NCBI RefSeq assembly: GCF_014653695.1
Contig: NZ_BNAR01000003.1
Coordinates: forward strand, 515,528-579,527
Length of the DNA stretch: 64,000 bases
Reading direction: 5' to 3'
Source of the DNA: Lentzea cavernae
GTDB taxonomy: Bacteria > Actinomycetota > Actinomycetes > Mycobacteriales > Pseudonocardiaceae
Shown here in pieces: positions 7,821-16,861 of this stretch. The notes beneath the pieces were generated by a model. It did not search any database, had not been told where the DNA came from, and saw nothing but the letters and a program-made list of their open reading frames with translations. Both the position numbers and the translations under genes were made by a program. How positions within the stretch are numbered: the first letter of the stretch is position 1; every line of letters starts with the position of its first letter.

Positions 7821-8693
7821 TCAGTCCAGCACCAGACCGACGCTGACCAGCACGGCCCACGCCAGCATGGCGATCCCGGTGAACTGCAGCACCGGGATCA
7901 GGTCACGACCGCCGCGCCCGGCCGCCACCCGGCGCACCGCGGGCAGCAGGATCGGCGCCGCCAGGAACCCGAGCAACGCGTAGGGCACCCGCACGACCAT
8001 GCCCAGCGCGATCAGGAACGGCACCGCCACCAGCGCCAGGTACAGCCGGCGCGTGTCCTTGTCGCCCAGCACCACGGCCAGCGTCCGCTTGCCCGACACG
8101 GCGTCCGTCGGGATGTCGCGCAGGTTGTTCGCCACCAGCACCGCAGCCGAGATCGCTCCCATGGCGATGGACGACCCGATGCCGATGCCGGTGATCTCAC
8201 CGGTCTGCACGTACAGCGTGCCCAGCACCGCGGCCGGGCCGAAGAAGAGGAACACCGCGATCTCGCCCAGACCCGCGTAGCCGTACGGGCGCTTGCCGCC
8301 CGTGTAGAACCACGCCCCGAGCACGCACACGGCACCGAGCGCGAGCAGCCACCAGAACCCGGACAACGCGACGAGCACGAGCCCGGCCACCGCGCCGACG
8401 CCGAGCGAGATGAACGCCGCCAGCCGCACCTTCGACGGCTCGGCCGCACCGGACCCGGTCAGCCGGAACGGCCCCACCCGGTCGTCGTCCGTGCCGCGGA
8501 TGCCGTCGGAGTAGTCGTTCGCGTAGTTCACGCCGATCTGGAACGCCACCGAGACGATCAGCGCGAGTCCCGTGTAGAGCGCGTTGAACTCGTCGATGTG
8601 GTGCGCCGCAGCCGCTCCGACGACCACCGGGGCGATCGAGTTCGGCAGCGTGCGCGGGCGGGTCCCCTGGATCCACTGGACGACTGAGGCCAT
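7821..8693 (-). CDS. menA: 1,4-dihydroxy-2-naphthoate polyprenyltransferase
   Basis: A 290-residue integral membrane prenyltransferase of the UbiA superfamily with eight or nine hydrophobic segments. [16 protein letters not shown] is the first aspartate-rich, Mg2+/diphosphate-binding motif. It attaches the polyprenyl tail to DHNA at the cytoplasmic membrane, giving demethylmenaquinone, the substrate of MenG (26760-27515). The ATG at 8693 is chosen for the GGAGG about 8 nt upstream and because the protein then begins [19 protein letters not shown] as homologues do; an upstream ATG at 8711 is less likely. The tail donor probably comes from the synthase at 45261-46262. Confidence 0.93.
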   Translation of the reverse strand: MASVVQWIQGTRPRTLPNSIAPVVVGAAAAHHIDEFNALYTGLALIVSVAFQIGVNYANDYSDGIRGTDDDRVGPFRLTGSGAAEPSKVRLAAFISLGVGAVAGLVLVALSGFWWLLALGAVCVLGAWFYTGGKRPYGYAGLGEIAVFLFFGPAAVLGTLYVQTGEITGIGIGSSIAMGAISAAVLVANNLRDIPTDAVSGKRTLAVVLGDKDTRRLYLALVAVPFLIALGMVVRVPYALLGFLAAPILLPAVRRVAAGRGGRDLIPVLQFTGIAMLAWAVLVSVGLVLD

Positions 8694-8740
8694 GCCCCTA
8701 TCCTCCGACATGGCTCCTGAGGACCCGCCGAAGGGGTGTA

Positions 8741-9841
8741 TCAGCAGGCAGTCGCGCCGGACACACCCGCGACGTACGCCTTGGCGATGTGCTTGCCGGA
8801 CGCGATGCGGTACCAGACGTTGGACGTGCCCTGCGTGCCCGTCACCGACTGGCCGGTGAGCTGGCAGGTGACCCTGACCTGCGCGTAGTTCGCGGCGATG
8901 CCGACCTGGGAGGCCGTGGAGGTCGCGCCGCTGCGGACGTTCACGGTGCCGGCGGCGTCGGAGGTGCGGACCGTCCCGACAGGACCGGAACCGGTCCACA
9001 GGTACGTCACGGTCACCCACGCGTTGTTGGTCAGCTTGAGGCCGTCCCAGAACGTGCCGTCGGCGAGGTCGATGCCGGCCGGGTTCGCGGGCTTGCGGCC
9101 GAACTGGTCCTTGCCGCCGTTGTAGCCGTCCTCGTACGCGGCCTGCGCCTCGGGCTTGCCCTGCGGCAGGTCCTTCCACATCTCACGGGTGGCGGACGCG
9201 TTCCAGTAGTCGTCCTTGGTGTTCCACGGGCCGACGTCCCACACGGGCGCCCACTCGCAACGGCCGTTCGACGCGCACACCTGCACGCTGTAGTTGCCGG
9301 AGTTCTTGTTCGCCAGCCCACGCCGCGACGGCAACGCCACGAAGTGGTCGCGCGACCGGATCACGTGCCCGTTCGCCGTCGTGCCACCGACCAGGCCCTC
9401 CCGCGTCGCGTAGACGCGGTACGAACGTCCAGCGGCCGCAACGGAAACGTCGTCCGCGGCGACGGTCGCGGGAGCCTTCGAGGCCGTCAGCTCCACGCGC
9501 GATGCCTTGCCACCGCTCAGAACCACGCGCGTCTCGATAGTGGACGTGGTCACCGGCAACGTCGCCGGCGCCTCCAGCCACTCGGTCCACTGGCCGTCCG
9601 CGCGCAGGCCGCGCACGTCGACGACACCATCACCGGTCACCGCCGCCGTGACCGCGTTGGCGGGCTGGGCGAGTCTGTGCGTGCCGAGCTCGATCAGGCC
9701 GGTGCGCGGGGAACCGCCCCACGTGACGGCGCGGCCGCTGACGTCGGCGGCCCACTCGTTCGAGGCAGGAGCCGCCTGCGCGGGAGACGCCAGCCCGGCC
9801 ACCAGGGCGGTGCCGGCGACCAGCGGTAACAGGTAGCGCAT
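8741..9841 (-). CDS. Secreted protein with C-terminal SH3-type domain
   Basis: A 366-residue exported protein with a signal peptide ([20 protein letters not shown], probable cleavage after AQA). Residues about 140-270 contain a conserved block ([35 protein letters not shown]) seen in secreted actinomycete proteins usually annotated only as SH3-domain proteins. Residues about 290-366 form a bacterial SH3-like domain ([26 protein letters not shown]), which commonly binds cell-wall peptides. Cysteine pairs suggest disulfides outside the cell. The exact activity is unknown. It is unrelated to the flanking menaquinone genes. Confidence 0.75.
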   Translation of the reverse strand: MRYLLPLVAGTALVAGLASPAQAAPASNEWAADVSGRAVTWGGSPRTGLIELGTHRLAQPANAVTAAVTGDGVVDVRGLRADGQWTEWLEAPATLPVTTSTIETRVVLSGGKASRVELTASKAPATVAADDVSVAAAGRSYRVYATREGLVGGTTANGHVIRSRDHFVALPSRRGLANKNSGNYSVQVCASNGRCEWAPVWDVGPWNTKDDYWNASATREMWKDLPQGKPEAQAAYEDGYNGGKDQFGRKPANPAGIDLADGTFWDGLKLTNNAWVTVTYLWTGSGPVGTVRTSDAAGTVNVRSGATSTASQVGIAANYAQVRVTCQLTGQSVTGTQGTSNVWYRIASGKHIAKAYVAGVSGATAC

Positions 9842-9859
9842 GAAGAAACCCCCATCGCT

Positions 9860-9887
9860 AACGCGCGCGGCTGGGGTGCCGCGCGTT
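9860..9887. terminator. Hairpin between menE and the SH3-protein gene
   Basis: A GC-rich near-perfect inverted repeat (ACGCGCGCGGC ... GCCGCGCGTT) in the 78-bp gap between two genes on the minus strand. No U-run follows. It could terminate menE transcription or act as a leader hairpin. Confidence 0.35.
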
Positions 9888-9919
9888 TCGAGGGGAGAGT
9901 TGTCCTCGGCGGTAAAGGT

Positions 9920-10951
9920 TCACCTAAAGAGGTCGGCCACGGCCGTTCGGTCGACCTTGCCGGGGCCGCGCAACGGCAGCTCGTGCACGAACCGCACCAG
10001 CTTCGGCGCCGCCGCCCGCCCGACGGCCTCGGCCACGACGGCCTTCAGGTCGTCGACCGACGGTTCCACACCCCGTGCGACGACGACGGCGGCCACGACC
10101 TGGCCCCACTCGTCGTCCGGCACGCCCACGACACACGCCTCCAGCACGCCCTCGACGGTCGACAGAGCCCGTTCGACCAGCACCGGAGGCACCTTCTCGC
10201 CCCCGGTGACGATCACGTCGTCAGCGCGTCCCAGCACCTCGAGCCGTCCGTCCCGCAGCCGCCCGAGGTCCCCGGTGCGGAACCACTCGCCGAACGGCTC
10301 CGGGGTGCCGCGGTACCCGAGCGCGAGCACCGGCCCGCTGATCTCGATCACGTCGTCGGTGCGCAACGAGACCTCACGCAACGGTTCGCCGTCGTACACG
10401 CACCCGCCGGACGTCTCGCTCATGCCGTACGTCGTGACGACCTGCACGCCCAGAGCGCGCGCCTGCTGCAGGAGGTTCGGCGGGGTGGCGGCCCCGCCGA
10501 TGAGCACGCCGTCGAACTGCCGCAGCGCCTCCAGCCCCGGTCCCTCGCCCACGACGAGCCGGGAGAGCTGCGTCGGCACCAGGGCGGTGTAGTGGCGTCC
10601 CGGCTGGGCCAGCACCGGCCGTGCGGCGTGCGCGAAACCCATGGCGCGGAAGCCACCGGTCAGGTCGAGCACGCCGGGCGTGGTGCCGGCGACGATCGAC
10701 CGCACCAGCACCTGCGCCCCCGCGATGTGGCCGGTGGGCAGCGCCAGCAGCCACGTGCCGGGCCCGCCGAGCCGCTCGTGGGTGGCCTCCGCGGACGCCG
10801 TCAGGGCGTCCGCGTCGAGCAGCACCGTCTTCGGCTCGCCCGTCGACCCGGAGGTGGGCACGCCGAGCACGGCGCGCTTCTCCCAGCCGTCGAGCGGGCC
10901 GTCGACCAGGGGTTCGCCGCCGTTGAGAGCTGCGCGGAGTTCGTCGAGCAT
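9920..10951 (-). CDS. menE: o-Succinylbenzoate--CoA ligase
   Basis: A 343-residue ANL-superfamily adenylating enzyme, shorter than most acyl-CoA synthetases, as is usual for actinobacterial MenE. Core motifs are TSGSTGEPKTVLL (P-loop), TTYGMSETSGG, WFRTGDLGRL and the C-terminal PLRGPGKVDR, whose lysine is catalytic. It activates o-succinylbenzoate with ATP and CoA to give the MenB substrate. ATG 10951 is preferred because AGCAGG lies 5 nt upstream; GTG 10957 is in frame. The gene follows menB by about 10 bp, so menB-menE form an operon. Confidence 0.92.
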   Translation of the reverse strand: MLDELRAALNGGEPLVDGPLDGWEKRAVLGVPTSGSTGEPKTVLLDADALTASAEATHERLGGPGTWLLALPTGHIAGAQVLVRSIVAGTTPGVLDLTGGFRAMGFAHAARPVLAQPGRHYTALVPTQLSRLVVGEGPGLEALRQFDGVLIGGAATPPNLLQQARALGVQVVTTYGMSETSGGCVYDGEPLREVSLRTDDVIEISGPVLALGYRGTPEPFGEWFRTGDLGRLRDGRLEVLGRADDVIVTGGEKVPPVLVERALSTVEGVLEACVVGVPDDEWGQVVAAVVVARGVEPSVDDLKAVVAEAVGRAAAPKLVRFVHELPLRGPGKVDRTAVADLFR

Positions 10952-10961
10952 GGGCACCTGC

Positions 10962-11864
10962 TCAGAAGTAGTACGGGTAGTTCGACCAGTCGGGGTCGCG
11001 CTTCTCCAGGAAGCTGTCGCGGCCCTCGACGGCCTCGTCGGTCATGTACGCGAGCCGGGTCGTCTCCCCGGCGAAGATCTGCTGTCCGACCAGACCGTCG
11101 TCGATCAGGTTGAACGCGTACTTGAGCATCCGCTGCGCGGTGGGCGACTTGCCGTTGATCTCGCGCGCCCACTGCAGCGCCGTGGTCTCGAGCTCGGCGT
11201 GCGGCACGACCTCGTTGACCGCGCCCATCTTGTACATGTCCTCGGCGGAGTAGGTGCGGCCGAGGAAGAAGATCTCGCGGGCGAACTTCTGCCCGACCTG
11301 GCGCGCGAGGTAGGCAGAGCCGTAGCCGCCGTCGAACGAGCCGACGTCGGCGTCGGTCTGCTTGAACTTCGCGTGCTCGGCGCTCGCGATCGTGAGGTCG
11401 CACACCACGTGCAGGCTGTGCCCGCCGCCCGCGGCCCAGCCGGGCACGACCGCGATGACGACCTTGGGCATGAACCTGATCAGGCGCTGGCACTCCAGGA
11501 TGTGCAACCGGCCCGCGCGCGCCGGGTCGACCGACTCGGCCGTCTCACCGGAGGCGTACTGGTAGCCGCTGCGCCCGCGAATCCGCTGGTCACCACCACT
11601 GCAGAAGGCCCAGCCGCCGTCCTTGGGGCTGGGGCCGTTGCCGGTCAGCAGCACGCACCCGACGTCGGACGACATCCGCGCGTGGTCCAGTGCCCGGTAC
11701 AGCTCGTCCACCGTGTGCGGCCGGAACGCGTTGCGCACCTCGGGCCGGTTGAACGCGATGCGGACGGTGCCCTGGTCGAGCGCGCGGTGGTACGTGATGT
11801 CGGTGAAGTCGAAGCCCTCGATCGGCTTCCACAACGACGGGTCGAAGAGCTCCTGATCTGCCAC
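10962..11864 (-). CDS. menB: 1,4-dihydroxy-2-naphthoyl-CoA synthase
   Basis: A 300-residue crotonase-superfamily enzyme that closes the second ring of o-succinylbenzoyl-CoA. Typical MenB features are AFCSGGDQRIRG (oxyanion and CoA region), VPGWAAGGGHSLHVVCD, QTDADVGSFDGGYGS and the C-terminal WSNYPYYF. GTG 11864 is chosen because a TAGAGT box lies 8 nt upstream (leaderless initiation); an ATG at 11885 in the same frame would overlap the divergent menD start. It is cotranscribed with menE downstream. Confidence 0.93.
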   Translation of the reverse strand: MADQELFDPSLWKPIEGFDFTDITYHRALDQGTVRIAFNRPEVRNAFRPHTVDELYRALDHARMSSDVGCVLLTGNGPSPKDGGWAFCSGGDQRIRGRSGYQYASGETAESVDPARAGRLHILECQRLIRFMPKVVIAVVPGWAAGGGHSLHVVCDLTIASAEHAKFKQTDADVGSFDGGYGSAYLARQVGQKFAREIFFLGRTYSAEDMYKMGAVNEVVPHAELETTALQWAREINGKSPTAQRMLKYAFNLIDDGLVGQQIFAGETTRLAYMTDEAVEGRDSFLEKRDPDWSNYPYYF

Positions 11865-11872
11865 GGTCTGAG

Positions 11873-11878
11873 ACTCTA
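11873..11878 (-). promoter_or_regulatory. Putative -10 box (TAGAGT) of menB-menE
   Basis: Read on the minus strand, TAGAGT is followed after 8 nt by the menB GTG. It lies in the 19-bp gap between the divergent menB and menD genes, so the two promoters must overlap. Confidence 0.5.
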
Positions 11879-11883
11879 GGCGC

Positions 11884-13455
11884 ATGAATCCGTCCACGGC
11901 GCAGGCGAGGGTGATCGTCGACGAACTGGTCCGCAACGGCGTCCGCCACGTCGTGCTGTGCCCCGGTTCGCGCAACGCCCCGCTGTCGTTCGCCCTGTAC
12001 CAGGCCGAACAGAACGGCCTGCTCGCGCTGCACGTGCGCATCGACGAGCGCAGCGCGGGGTTCCTCGCGCTCGGTCTGGCCAAGACCGGCACGCCCGCCG
12101 TCGTCACCTGTACGAGTGGCACCGCCGTGGCGAACCTGCACCCGGCCGTGATCGAGGCGCAGCTGACCGGGGTTCCGCTGATCGCGCTGACCGCCGACCG
12201 CCCCGTCGACCTCCACCGCACCGGCGCGAGCCAGACGATCGACCAGTACGACCTGCTCGGCGTCCCCACCCTGCACCTGCCGGAGGCGGGCGACGAGCCG
12301 ACCACGCGCTCGTTGATCTGCCGTGCCATCGCCACTGAGGGCCCCTCGCACGTCAACGTGCCCTTCCGGCCGCCGCTGACGCCGGACGACACCTCGTGGC
12401 CGACGTCGGATCGGACCCCGTGGACCGCCACGGACCGCACGTTCACCGTCGAGACCCGCGCTTCGTCGCTGCCCGCGCGCACGCTGGTGCTGCTCGGCGA
12501 CGACCGCCCGGAGCGTCTGCTGGAGGCCTCCCGGCTCGGCTGGCCCGTGATCGCGGAGCCGACCGCGCCCGGCGGCCTGCGGCACGGGTCGTTGCTGCTC
12601 AACGCGGGTCTGCCGGAGCACCTGCGGCCCGAGGCGGTGCTCGTCGTGGGGCGCGTCACCCTGTCGAGGGGTCAGCAAGCAGTGCTGGGAGCTGCTCCAC
12701 TCGTCCACGCCGTCGGGGACCAGGCACTGTGGCCGGACGTGCAGTTCACCGCCACCCGCGCGTCGACCTGGCTGCCCGAGCCCGCCGCGCTCGACGACGA
12801 GTGGACGCGGGTGTGGCAGAGCGCCGTGAAGGACGTCAGCGCGGCCGTCGACGACCTGCTGGACGCCACGCCGTGGCCGACCGGCCTGCACGTCGCACGC
12901 GACCTGGTGCAGGCGGTGCCCTCGGGATCGCTGCTGTTCGTGGGCTCGTCCAACCCGATCCGCGACGTCGACTTCGTGGCCGAACGGCGTCCGGACGTCG
13001 CCGTGCACGCCAACCGGGGTGCCGCGGGCATCGACGGGAACGTGTCCACCGCGATCGGGCTCGCCACCGTGCACGACGGGCCCGCGTACGCGCTGATGGG
13101 CGACCTGACGTTCCTGCACGACAGCAACGGCCTGCTCGCCGACCGCCTGCCCGACCTCACGATCGTCGTGCTGAACGACGACGGAGGCGGGATCTTCTCG
13201 TTGCTGGAACAAGGCGCTCCCGAACACGACGCGAGTTTCGAGAGGATTTTCGGAACGCCGCACGGGACTGATCTGACCGCTTTGTGCGCGGGCTACCGAA
13301 TTCCGCACTCCACAGTGGACGACCAGGAGGAGTTCCGTAGCGCGATTGCGTCGCCCAAGGGCCTCCAAGTGGTCGAAGTGCAGGCAAAACGAGACGAACT
13401 GCGCGCACTTCACCAGCGTCTCAAGGCGACGGTGTCAACCGTTTTCACCAGGTAG
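11884..13455 (+). CDS. menD: 2-Succinyl-5-enolpyruvyl-6-hydroxy-3-cyclohexene-1-carboxylate synthase
   Basis: A 523-residue ThDP-dependent enzyme, near the usual MenD length. It has the N-terminal pyrimidine-binding domain (CPGSRNAPLSFAL; TCTSGTAVANLHPAVIEA), a central domain, and the C-terminal diphosphate-binding domain with GDLTFLHDSNGLL and the ND-DGGGIFS Mg2+ site. It condenses isochorismate with 2-oxoglutarate, so it follows MenF in the pathway. The ATG start is 19 bp from the divergent menB start. The last 250 bases use more AT-rich codons than the rest of the gene. Confidence 0.94.
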   Translation: MNPSTAQARVIVDELVRNGVRHVVLCPGSRNAPLSFALYQAEQNGLLALHVRIDERSAGFLALGLAKTGTPAVVTCTSGTAVANLHPAVIEAQLTGVPLIALTADRPVDLHRTGASQTIDQYDLLGVPTLHLPEAGDEPTTRSLICRAIATEGPSHVNVPFRPPLTPDDTSWPTSDRTPWTATDRTFTVETRASSLPARTLVLLGDDRPERLLEASRLGWPVIAEPTAPGGLRHGSLLLNAGLPEHLRPEAVLVVGRVTLSRGQQAVLGAAPLVHAVGDQALWPDVQFTATRASTWLPEPAALDDEWTRVWQSAVKDVSAAVDDLLDATPWPTGLHVARDLVQAVPSGSLLFVGSSNPIRDVDFVAERRPDVAVHANRGAAGIDGNVSTAIGLATVHDGPAYALMGDLTFLHDSNGLLADRLPDLTIVVLNDDGGGIFSLLEQGAPEHDASFERIFGTPHGTDLTALCAGYRIPHSTVDDQEEFRSAIASPKGLQVVEVQAKRDELRALHQRLKATVSTVFTR

Positions 13456-13496
13456 GAAACATACGTAAGTCGGTGGTTGGTCCATGATCGTCTGGA

Positions 13497-13502
13497 TAGC
13501 GT
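13497..13502 (+). promoter_or_regulatory. Putative -10 box (TAGCGT) of the M1 peptidase gene
   Basis: TAGCGT followed by 7 nt and the ATG at 13510, consistent with leaderless transcription. Confidence 0.45.
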
Positions 13503-13509
13503 CCGCCGC

Positions 13510-15012
13510 ATGTCGAACAGATCAAAGGTGACGGTCGCGGTGGCGTCCGCGGCCGCGATGACGCTCTTCGCGGGGACGGCGCTGGCGGCGTCTCCAGGTG
13601 CTCCCGGCGCCGGTGATCCGTACTTCCCGACGTACGGCAACGGCGGGTACGACGTCTCCCACTACGACATCAGGCTCAACTACAACCCGACCGGCGACCA
13701 GCTCTCGGGCACGACGACGATCCTGGCCAAGGCCACCCAGGACCTCACGCAGTTCAACCTCGACTTCCTGCTCAAGGTGAAGTCGGTCAGGGTGAACAAC
13801 GCGCCGTCCTCGTTCGTCTCCGACGGCGGCGAGCTCACGCTCACCCCGCGCGGCGGCGTCCGCAAGGGCCAGGACCTGACGATCGTCGTCACCTACGCCG
13901 ACAGCCCGTCCACCGTGAAGGACCGCAACGGTTTCACGGCGTGGACGAAGACCACCGACGGCGCCCTGGCCATCGGCGAGCCGGAGATCGCCTCCTGGTG
14001 GTTCCCGTCCAACGACCACCCGACCGACAAGGCCACCTTCGACGTCAACGTCGCCGTCCCGAACGGCGTCGAGGCGATCTCGAACGGCACGTTCGTCGGC
14101 CAGACCCGCCAGATCAACGGCTACACGCGCTGGAACTGGCGCAGCACCAAGCCGCAGGCCACGTACCTGACGTTCCTGACCATCGGCCAGTTCGAGCTCC
14201 GCCAGTCGACGGCGCCGAACGGCCAGCCCGTCGTGAACGCCTACTCCGAGCGCCTCGGCGAGAACGCGGACGCCGCGAAGGCCAGCATCGAGCGCACGCC
14301 CGAGATCACCGAGTTCCTCGCGGAGAACTTCGGCCCGTACCCGTTCGAGGCGCAGGGCGGCGTCGTCACCCCGAACCTCGGCTACGCGCTGGAGAACCAG
14401 ACCCGCCCGACCTACGACACGGGCTTCTTCCGCCGCGGCGCCAACACCTACGTCGTCGCGCACGAGCTGGGCCACCAGTGGTTCGGCGACTCCGTGTCGG
14501 TCCACCACTGGCGCGACATCTGGCTGAACGAGGGCTTCGCCTCCTACGCGGAGTTCCTGTGGTCCGAGCACGTCGGTGAGGGCACGGCCCAGGAGAACGC
14601 CGACTTCGTCTACGACTCGTACCCCGCGGACAGCGACTTCTGGAACGTCCTGCCCGGCGACCCCGGCGCCTCGAACGTGTTCGACGGAGCCGTCTACGAC
14701 CGCGGCGCCCTGGCCGTGCACGCACTGCGCGTGGCCGTTGGCGACGAGAAGTTCTTCGAGATCCTGAAGACGTGGGTGGCCGAGAAGAAGTACTCGGACG
14801 CCACGATCGAGGAGTTCATCGCCCTGGCGGAGCGCGTCTCCGGCCAGCAGCTCGACCAGCTCTTCCAGACCTGGCTCTTCACCAAGGGCAAGCCGGCCCA
14901 GGCCCCCGGCCGTTCAGCCGACGTGGCCTCGAAGTCGCTCTCGGTCGCGGCGGAGCCGAAGTCGCGCGCCAAGATCCAGCTGACGCACGAACTGCTGGAC
15001 GCCCACAAGTAA
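13510..15012 (+). CDS. Secreted M1-family zinc metallopeptidase
   Basis: A 500-residue exported aminopeptidase-type enzyme. A signal peptide (MSNRSKVTVAVASAAAMTLF, cleavage near ALA-AS) precedes an N-terminal beta domain and the catalytic domain. The zinc site is complete: H318-ELG-H322, with E341 in NEGFA 18 residues later. The GAMEN-like substrate motif appears as YALEN. It is shorter than cytosolic PepN because it lacks the C-terminal helical domain, as is common for secreted actinobacterial M1 peptidases. ATG 13510 is preferred to one at 13477, since it begins directly before the signal peptide and has a -10-like box 7 nt upstream. Confidence 0.9.
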   Translation: MSNRSKVTVAVASAAAMTLFAGTALAASPGAPGAGDPYFPTYGNGGYDVSHYDIRLNYNPTGDQLSGTTTILAKATQDLTQFNLDFLLKVKSVRVNNAPSSFVSDGGELTLTPRGGVRKGQDLTIVVTYADSPSTVKDRNGFTAWTKTTDGALAIGEPEIASWWFPSNDHPTDKATFDVNVAVPNGVEAISNGTFVGQTRQINGYTRWNWRSTKPQATYLTFLTIGQFELRQSTAPNGQPVVNAYSERLGENADAAKASIERTPEITEFLAENFGPYPFEAQGGVVTPNLGYALENQTRPTYDTGFFRRGANTYVVAHELGHQWFGDSVSVHHWRDIWLNEGFASYAEFLWSEHVGEGTAQENADFVYDSYPADSDFWNVLPGDPGASNVFDGAVYDRGALAVHALRVAVGDEKFFEILKTWVAEKKYSDATIEEFIALAERVSGQQLDQLFQTWLFTKGKPAQAPGRSADVASKSLSVAAEPKSRAKIQLTHELLDAHK

Positions 15013-15053
15013 GTCGGTGGCGTCCGGACGCCGGTGACGAGCAAGATCGGGGA

Positions 15054-15803
15054 ATGACCTCCCGTGTCGCGCTCGTCACCGGCGCCGGTTCCGGCATCGG
15101 CGCAGGAACAGCGCAAGCCCTGGCAGCCCTGGGCCACCGGGTCGCCCTCGTGGACCGGTCCGACCAGGGTCCCACCGTGGCCGCACAGATCACGTCCTCC
15201 GGCGGAACAGCCCTGGCCGTGCAGGCGGACATCAGCGACCCGGACGCCGTGGCGGCCGCCGTCGCCGAGGTGACCGCGTCGCTGGGACCGGTCGAGATCC
15301 TCGTCAACAACGCCGGCTTCGCCAGGGACAACATGGTCCTCGACATGCCGCTGGCCGACTGGGACGCCGTGATGAACACGCACCTGCGCGGCAGCTTCCT
15401 GATGCTCAAGGCCACCGCACCGGCCATGCGCGACGCGGGCTGGGGCCGCATCGTCAACCTCTCCAGCATCTCCGCCCTGGTCGACGACGACCGCGCCAAC
15501 TACGTGGCCGCCAAGGCGGGGTTGGAGGGCTTCACCCGTGCCACTGCTCTGGACCTCGCGCCGTTCGGGATCACGGTGAACGCGATCGGTCCCGGTGTGG
15601 TGGTGACGGAGATGACCAAGGTGTCGGCTGGGCGTGCCGGTCGCACTGTGGAGGAGCACGTCGAGGTGATGCGGAAGTCGATTCCGCGTGGTCGTGTTGG
15701 TACGCCCCATGACATCGCACGGGCCGTGCTGTTCTTCGCGGCGGAGGATGCGGACTACGTGACGGGGCAGGTCATTTATGTCAGCGGCGGGCCGCACGGC
15801 TGA
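15054..15803 (+). CDS. SDR-family oxidoreductase (FabG-like)
   Basis: A 249-residue classical short-chain dehydrogenase/reductase. The cofactor motif is TGAGSGIG at residues 9-16; NNAG, the catalytic serine in NLSSIS, and Y-x-x-x-K in YVAAKAG are all present. The C-terminus ends YVSGGPHG, like FabG-type 3-oxoacyl reductases. It most likely reduces a 3-oxoacyl thioester using NAD(P)H, but many SDRs with this signature act on other alcohols or ketones. The gene stands alone after the M1 peptidase gene. Confidence 0.85.
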   Translation: MTSRVALVTGAGSGIGAGTAQALAALGHRVALVDRSDQGPTVAAQITSSGGTALAVQADISDPDAVAAAVAEVTASLGPVEILVNNAGFARDNMVLDMPLADWDAVMNTHLRGSFLMLKATAPAMRDAGWGRIVNLSSISALVDDDRANYVAAKAGLEGFTRATALDLAPFGITVNAIGPGVVVTEMTKVSAGRAGRTVEEHVEVMRKSIPRGRVGTPHDIARAVLFFAAEDADYVTGQVIYVSGGPHG

Positions 15804-15850
15804 GCCGTTTTCACCCGAACGAGCCCGTATCGTGGAATAAGTCCAAGTCA

Positions 15851-15856
15851 TAACGT
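15851..15856 (+). promoter_or_regulatory. Putative -10 box (TAACGT) of the XRE gene
   Basis: TAACGT followed by exactly 8 nt and ATG 15865, which favours that ATG over ATG 15859. Confidence 0.45.
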
Positions 15857-15864
15857 CGATGGTT

Positions 15865-16713
15865 ATGGCACAAAGCACTCCATCCACCGCGTACAGCCGG
15901 GACCTGGGCGATGAACTGCGCCGGTTGCGCGAGACCTGCACCGATCTCAAGGGTCACGAGGTGGCCGCCCGCCTCGGCTGGGATCCCAGCAAGGTCTCGA
16001 CCATCGAGCACGGCAAGGCCCGTCCCAGCGAGATCGACCTGGTCCAGTTTCTCACGATGTGCGGCAAGGACATCGACTTCTTCGAGGACTTCAAGCGGCG
16101 CTACCGCAACGCCTTCGACGAGTACATCGTGCAGTTGCCGGGCAATCTGCGCACAGTGGCGATGGCTGAGTCCACCGCCACGAAGATCTTCAGCTACAAC
16201 ACCCTGACTGTTCCAGGTCTTGTGCAGACGCCTGGATACGCCGAGGGTCTTTGCCGCGCGACCGGCATCGTCCTCGAAGAGCAGATTTCGTCTTTGGTCC
16301 AGGCCCGGATGGACCGGCAGGCGATTCTGAGGAAGCACAACCGGCCGGATTGCCTGTTCTACATCCACGAACTGGCGTTGCGGCAGCGATTCGGCGACGA
16401 CCAGGTCATGACGGACCAGTACCTCCAGTTGATGTTCAACGCGCACATCATCCGAATCGTGCCCGCCGGCGTACTGGTCAACTCGGCCGGAATCCTGCTG
16501 TGGGAGTACGAGAAGGCGATGCCGATCGCCTACAGCGAGACCGAACTGACGCAGGTGTTCGTGCAGGACCGGGGCGCTATTGCACGAACCAGGCTGATCT
16601 TCGATCGTTTGGCCGGGGTCGCCTTGGATGAGGAACAATCGCGGAGGAAGCTGGCGGAGTACGTCGACCTGCCGCGAGAGGACCTCGATGCCCCAGGACC
16701 GCGCTTGGCGTAA
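15865..16713 (+). CDS. XRE-family regulator with DUF5753 domain (WhiJ-like)
   Basis: A 282-residue protein with an N-terminal XRE helix-turn-helix (GHEVAARLGWDPSKVSTIEH) and a C-terminal DUF5753 domain from about residue 95 (VPGLVQTPGYAEGL). This is the two-domain layout of the abundant WhiJ-like regulators of actinomycetes. As usual it is followed by a small DUF397 gene, here overlapping its 3' end by 26 nt. Such pairs influence development and secondary metabolism, and a toxin-antitoxin-like role has been suggested; the targets here are unknown. ATG 15865 is chosen because of the TANNNT box 8 nt upstream. Confidence 0.85.
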   Translation: MAQSTPSTAYSRDLGDELRRLRETCTDLKGHEVAARLGWDPSKVSTIEHGKARPSEIDLVQFLTMCGKDIDFFEDFKRRYRNAFDEYIVQLPGNLRTVAMAESTATKIFSYNTLTVPGLVQTPGYAEGLCRATGIVLEEQISSLVQARMDRQAILRKHNRPDCLFYIHELALRQRFGDDQVMTDQYLQLMFNAHIIRIVPAGVLVNSAGILLWEYEKAMPIAYSETELTQVFVQDRGAIARTRLIFDRLAGVALDEEQSRRKLAEYVDLPREDLDAPGPRLA

Positions 16714-16861
16714 GAGCAGCTACAGCAACGGCACGCCGGAGGGTGAGTGCGTCGAGGTGTCGATCGCCCACGACGCACGAGTTCGCGATTCGAAGAACGA
16801 GGCCGGTGAGGTGCTGACGTTCAGCACCTCCGCCTGGCGCGCCTTCGTCGCCGAGATCTAA
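16688..16861 (+). CDS. DUF397 protein partnered with the XRE regulator
   Basis: A 57-residue protein with the DUF397 signature: WRKSSYSNG near the N-terminus, CVEVS in the middle, VRDSKN, and a closing FSTSAWRAFV. It overlaps the end of the XRE gene, so the two should be coupled in translation. DUF397 proteins are thought to bind or modulate the adjacent XRE/DUF5753 regulator. Its stop codon overlaps the stop codon of menF on the other strand. Confidence 0.9.
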   Translation: MPQDRAWRKSSYSNGTPEGECVEVSIAHDARVRDSKNEAGEVLTFSTSAWRAFVAEI